DNA from: an uncultured Sphingomonadaceae bacterium
GTDB lineage: Bacteria; Pseudomonadota; Alphaproteobacteria; Sphingomonadales; Sphingomonadaceae
Assembly (NCBI GenBank): GCA_947501325.1
Contig: CANMVC010000001.1
Coordinates: 372,001 to 436,000, forward strand
Direction: 5' to 3'
DNA: 64,000 nucleotides
In this document: in pieces, positions 60,802 through 64,000 of the stretch
Position numbering within the stretch: position 1 is the stretch's first letter
How the letters are laid out: each line of letters begins with the position of its first letter
The notes under the pieces: generated by a model
What the model saw: only the letters and a program-made list of their open reading frames with translations
Told to the model about the DNA's origin: nothing
The model's database searches: none
Made by a program: the position numbers and the translations under genes

Positions 60802-62351
60802 TGGCCACAAAAGCCAATCCCACCGCTGCCCAATATATATCTGATACGGGCGCAGAAGTACTGACCGACGGCGATAGCCTGAACTTCTACGCGCATGATG
60901 TATACCAGCGCGGCGCCGATCTGCTCGCTGTGGTTCGTCCGAAAAACAAGGATGAATTGTCCGCCGCGATTGCCGCGACCACATCGCAGAATATCCCGGT
61001 CATCCCCCGTGGCGGCGGCATGAGCTATACTGGCGGCTATACGGCGGAAAAGGCCGGTGCGGTGCTGTTCGATCTGGCGGCAATGGACCGGATATTGGAG
61101 ATTAACGAGACCGATATGACGGTCACCGTCGAGGCTGGCTGCACCTGGGCCAAGCTTTATGAAACGCTGGCCCCCAAAAAATTGCGGACACCATTTTGGG
61201 GAACCTTGTCGGGTCTGAAAGCATCCATAGGCGGCGGGATGAGTCAGAATTGCCTGTTCTGGGGATCAGGGCGCTATGGCACGGCGGCGCAAAGCTGCAT
61301 CGCGATGGAAGTGGTGCTGGCCGATGGCACCATCCTGAAAACCGGCGCAAATTTCACTCGGCCTTATGGCCCGGATCTTACGGGTCTCTTCCTTGCCGAC
61401 ACCGGCGCATTGGGCATGAAGGCGACCATCACTTTGCGAATGATCCCAGAAGCCGAGGCGCATGGCTATGCAAGCTTCACCTTCGAAAACCACGAAGATA
61501 TTCTCTCAGCAATGGGGGCCATTGAACGTTCCGGCGTGTCCACGGAATGTTTCGGTTTTGACCCGAGTCTGAACGCCATCCGCATGCACCGTGACAGTCT
61601 CGGCAGCGATGCCAAGGCATTGGGTCAGATGATGAAGAAACAGGGCAGTGTCTGGGGCGCAATCAAGGAAGGCGCAAAGGTTGTCGCGGCGGGCCGGGCC
61701 TTTATGGACGAAGCGAAATTCTCGCTCCATGTGCTGACCGAGGCGCGTATCCAGGCGGCGGCGGATGATGATCTGGAACGGGCACGGAAAATGGCTTTGG
61801 AACATGGAGCGACGGAGACCGAGAACACCATTCCCAAGATCATCCGCGCCAATCCGTTCGGACCGCTCAACAGCATGTTGGGTCCGCAAGGCGAACGCTG
61901 GGCACCCATTCACGGACTGTTGCCGCATAGCCGCGCAATTCCCTGTTATGATGCTGTCCTCGCGCTGTTCGAAGAGCATCGCGAAGAGATGGACCAGCAT
62001 GGCGTCTTCACTGGCATCCTGGTGTCGGCGGTCAGCGGTTCCGGCGCGATTATTGAGCCGTGCCTCTACTGGCCCGACGCATCCAACCCGATCCATGCGG
62101 CGACCATAGAACCGGCGCATTTTGCCAAGCTACCGACATTGGAAGCCAATAGCGCCGCATGGGAACTGACCCGGAAGCTGAAACAGGCGCTGGTTGACCT
62201 GTTTCATGATCAGGGTGCGGCGCATCTGCAGATAGCGAAGACCTATCGTTACCGCGACAGCCTGGACCCCGCCGCCGATGCGTTGCTGCAGGACCTGAAA
62301 AAAGCCGTTGATCCAAAGGGACTTATGAATCCGGGATCGCTCGGTCTATAG
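60801..62351 (+). CDS. FAD-linked oxidase of the VAO/GlcD family
   Basis: A 516-residue flavoprotein, paralogue of the 84-1664 product. Shared text includes PRGGGMSYTGGY, GPDLTGLFLADTGALGMKATITLRM and the C-terminal DPKGLMNPGSLGL. It follows a carboxylate-type transporter and precedes a nitrilase-like protein. Both copies begin operons at opposite ends of the window, so they may act on related substrates or on two ends of one substrate (inference). ATG 60801 is fixed by a one-base overlap. Confidence 0.87.
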   Translation: MATKANPTAAQYISDTGAEVLTDGDSLNFYAHDVYQRGADLLAVVRPKNKDELSAAIAATTSQNIPVIPRGGGMSYTGGYTAEKAGAVLFDLAAMDRILEINETDMTVTVEAGCTWAKLYETLAPKKLRTPFWGTLSGLKASIGGGMSQNCLFWGSGRYGTAAQSCIAMEVVLADGTILKTGANFTRPYGPDLTGLFLADTGALGMKATITLRMIPEAEAHGYASFTFENHEDILSAMGAIERSGVSTECFGFDPSLNAIRMHRDSLGSDAKALGQMMKKQGSVWGAIKEGAKVVAAGRAFMDEAKFSLHVLTEARIQAAADDDLERARKMALEHGATETENTIPKIIRANPFGPLNSMLGPQGERWAPIHGLLPHSRAIPCYDAVLALFEEHREEMDQHGVFTGILVSAVSGSGAIIEPCLYWPDASNPIHAATIEPAHFAKLPTLEANSAAWELTRKLKQALVDLFHDQGAAHLQIAKTYRYRDSLDPAADALLQDLKKAVDPKGLMNPGSLGL

Positions 62352-62357
62352 TGTAGG

Positions 62358-63512
62358 ATGGATTTTGACCGCAGACAGATGATGGCCGCAGCGCTTTGTG
62401 CCGCTGTCGCATCACCTGTTTCGGCCTCGACCGGAAAATATGATAAAGAAAAGACCATGACCGAAACCAAAAACTATGCCGCCGTCGCGATGCAACTGGC
62501 TGCGCGTTCGATTGAAAAAACACCGGACAAGGCCGCGGCCCGCGCGCAGATGCTGGCGATGATTGGAGAGATCGAGACAAAGATCCGTTCCGCCACGATC
62601 TTCGTCCAGCAATATAGCGGCAGTCCGGTCAAACTGGTGGTGTTGCCGGAATATCTGCTGACCAGCTATCCCGGGCGCATTTCCATTCCCGATTTTGCCG
62701 ACAAGGCTGCACTGGAAGTGGACGGCCCGGAATATGAGGCGCTGGGCGCGATGGCACAGCGGCTGAAAATGTTCATTGCCGGCAATGCCTATGAAGTCGA
62801 CGCCAATTTCCCCGGCCTCTATTTCCAGGCCAGTTTCGTGGTCGCGCCATCGGGCGATGTGGTGCTGCGCTATCGCCGGCTCAATTCCATGTTCGCGCCG
62901 ACGCCGCATGATGTGTGGACGAAATATCTCGATATTTACGGCCTCGACGGCGTGTTCCCGGTAGCGAAGACGAAGATTGGCAATCTTTCTGCCATCGCCT
63001 CGGAAGAGATACTCTATCCCGAAATAGCCCGCGCCCATGCGCTGCGCGGTGCCGAGATTTTCGTGCACAGCTCTTCGGAAATAGGCTCCCCGCTCGACAC
63101 GCCCAAGGATATTGGCAAACGCGCGCGGGCGCAGGAAAATATGGCCTATGTCGTCTCCGCCAACACGGCGGGCATAGAAAACACCACCCTGCCGCTCGCT
63201 TCGGCCGATGGCAACAGCATGGTCGTGGACTATAAAGGCCGGGTGATGGCGGAATCGAATAGCGGCGAGACCTTTACCGCTTTTGCCGATATCGATCTGG
63301 GTGCCTTGCGCGCCGCACGCCGCAAACCGGCAATGACCAATTTCCTTGCGCGCCAGCGACTGGAGCTTTTTGCGGCCACTTATGGTAATTTGTCCGTACA
63401 AAAAGCCGATGGTTTGATTCAGAACAATGACATCATCTCTCCGGACCGCGACTATTTTCTGCGTACCCAGGAAGAAACCATCGAACGCATGATAAAGGAG
63501 GGCTTGATATGA
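62358..63512 (+). CDS. Nitrilase-superfamily protein with Cys and Lys of the triad replaced
   Basis: A 384-residue carbon-nitrogen hydrolase fold. Glu98 in VLPEYLL is kept. The Lys of the usual YRK motif is Arg174 (RYRRLN). The nucleophile position, Cys in the usual ICEE/ICYD motif, is Ser215 in AIASEEILYPEIAR. The protein is therefore either inactive, a binding protein, or uses Ser. The N-terminus DRRQMMAAALCAAVASP may be a Tat-like signal; ATG 62458 is a possible internal start without signal. Located between the FAD oxidase and a methyltransferase. Confidence 0.8.
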   Translation: MDFDRRQMMAAALCAAVASPVSASTGKYDKEKTMTETKNYAAVAMQLAARSIEKTPDKAAARAQMLAMIGEIETKIRSATIFVQQYSGSPVKLVVLPEYLLTSYPGRISIPDFADKAALEVDGPEYEALGAMAQRLKMFIAGNAYEVDANFPGLYFQASFVVAPSGDVVLRYRRLNSMFAPTPHDVWTKYLDIYGLDGVFPVAKTKIGNLSAIASEEILYPEIARAHALRGAEIFVHSSSEIGSPLDTPKDIGKRARAQENMAYVVSANTAGIENTTLPLASADGNSMVVDYKGRVMAESNSGETFTAFADIDLGALRAARRKPAMTNFLARQRLELFAATYGNLSVQKADGLIQNNDIISPDRDYFLRTQEETIERMIKEGLI

Positions 63513-64000
63513 GCACCACACCGACCGAGCAAAAACTCGACGTCGCACCGCCCTATAATGCGGTAGCACGTCATGGCGTTTCGCCCGAACCATCGCATGA
63601 CGAGATTGCGCGCTTTGATTTTCTCGCCAATTTCAACAAATTCCTTTCCGGCGCGCTCGGCCCGGGCAACAAACTTGCCTATGACCGACGCGTCCTGCCG
63701 GCTTTTCTGAAGGAACATGGCCGGGAACCGCAGGACCGTTTCGAGATCCGCCGCGCGATGAACAAGGATCCCTTCCATAAATTCTGGTCCGCGCTCAAAC
63801 GCAATTCGATGGAGATGCGCCAGCAAAATGGGCGGTCCATGGTGCTGCGCCAGATTGACGAACTGAATGCCAGGGCCCGGCAATTTAATGAAGGCCGTGA
63901 TACATTGGAACTCAACCCGGAAATCGACGTGCCGCGCTACCAGTCGGCCGTCGATATCCACTGCATGCCCGGCAGCTATCATGGCGAAGAGCTGCCCGGT
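63509..64000 (+). CDS. Probable SAM-dependent methyltransferase, N-terminal 164 codons
   Basis: The gene starts with an ATGA overlap to the nitrilase-like gene and continues past the window end. Only the N-terminal region is present: a helical segment with DFLANFNKFLSG, then LELNPEIDVPRYQSAVDIHCMPGSYHGEE. The last stretch parallels LVLDPELKLPAYWEGVHFHRTEGGW in the methyltransferase at 9647, where the SAM domain begins about 45 residues later. The SAM motif itself is outside the window, so the call is provisional. Confidence 0.6.
   Translation, partial: MSTTPTEQKLDVAPPYNAVARHGVSPEPSHDEIARFDFLANFNKFLSGALGPGNKLAYDRRVLPAFLKEHGREPQDRFEIRRAMNKDPFHKFWSALKRNSMEMRQQNGRSMVLRQIDELNARARQFNEGRDTLELNPEIDVPRYQSAVDIHCMPGSYHGEELPG

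Noticed and set aside
62412-63593. 393-codon reading frame antisense to the nitrilase-like gene
   Set aside because: Shadow frame; the plus-strand gene has clear family motifs and operon coupling on both sides.

Overview
The window looks like a Sphingomonadales-type alphaproteobacterial chromosome. This is inferred from three large TonB-dependent receptors embedded in catabolic genes, family-typical DUF1330/DUF1838/HapK-like genes, dense operons with ATGA and TGATG overlaps, and a base composition that looks moderately GC-rich by eye (not computed). No rRNA, tRNA, IS element or CRISPR array was recognised. Almost all of it reads as one catabolic island of 61 protein genes.

Layout. 1-1664 (-): start of a flavoprotein and a VAO/GlcD-type FAD oxidase. 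1778-13118 (+): an eleven-gene operon with MFS exporter, aldehyde dehydrogenase, alpha/beta hydrolase, cupin, ornithine cyclodeaminase-like enzyme, GPH transporter, methyltransferase, a small orphan, a secreted hydrolase and two beta-lactamase-fold lipoprotein hydrolases. 13126-16351 (-): two GSTs, a PEP-mutase/isocitrate-lyase-fold enzyme and a PhyH dioxygenase. 16551-19466 (+): FAD hydroxylase, arylmalonate decarboxylase/maleate isomerase-like protein and polysaccharide-deacetylase-fold amidohydrolase. 19471-23529: a divergent aldehyde dehydrogenase and a large ThDP enzyme. 23631-31902: two TonB receptors flanking a three-gene exported-enzyme operon. 32117-38040 (+): nine genes (DUF1330, VOC, MDR reductase, VOC, MFS, hydrolase, YciI, AhpD-like, SnoaL-like). 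38037-47341 (-): ten genes (VOC, crotonase, deacetylase, GFA, SDR, HapK, amidase, PaaK-like ligase, two PrpD-like). 47368-48147 (+): GntR/HutC regulator. 48156-53209 (-): two CaiB-type CoA-transferases, acyl-CoA dehydrogenase, MaoC hydratase and CitE-type lyase. 53319-56623: DUF1838 protein, membrane protein, DUF3598-like protein and a LysR regulator. 56776-64000 (+): third TonB receptor, then MFS, a second FAD oxidase, a nitrilase-like protein without its cysteine, and a methyltransferase cut by the window end.

The main find is a repeated palindrome, TTGTCCGGACAA (arms TTGTC/GACAA, 2-bp centre). It occurs at seven intergenic sites and essentially only upstream of genes: 26257, 31926, 31973, 32085, 53237, 55018 and 56712. 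It marks the promoters of two TonB receptors, the exported-enzyme operon, the nine-gene operon, the CoA operon/DUF1838 divergent pair and a membrane-protein gene. Two of these promoters share the same geometry. Its GT-N4-AC layout fits HutC-type GntR proteins, and the only GntR gene in the window lies among the targets. I infer a single substrate-responsive regulon.

Working model (inference): a bulky, functionalised compound enters through TonB receptors, is trimmed by exported Tat-dependent and lipoprotein enzymes, crosses the inner membrane by MFS carriers, is oxidised by FAD oxidases and aldehyde dehydrogenases, opened by hydroxylase, hydrolase, amidase and retro-aldol/decarboxylase-type steps, and finished as a short branched dicarboxylic acid through CoA activation, dehydrogenation, hydration and lyase cleavage. 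The substrate cannot be read from sequence. Many gene types occur in pairs. Four enzymes lack the usual catalytic residues of their families.
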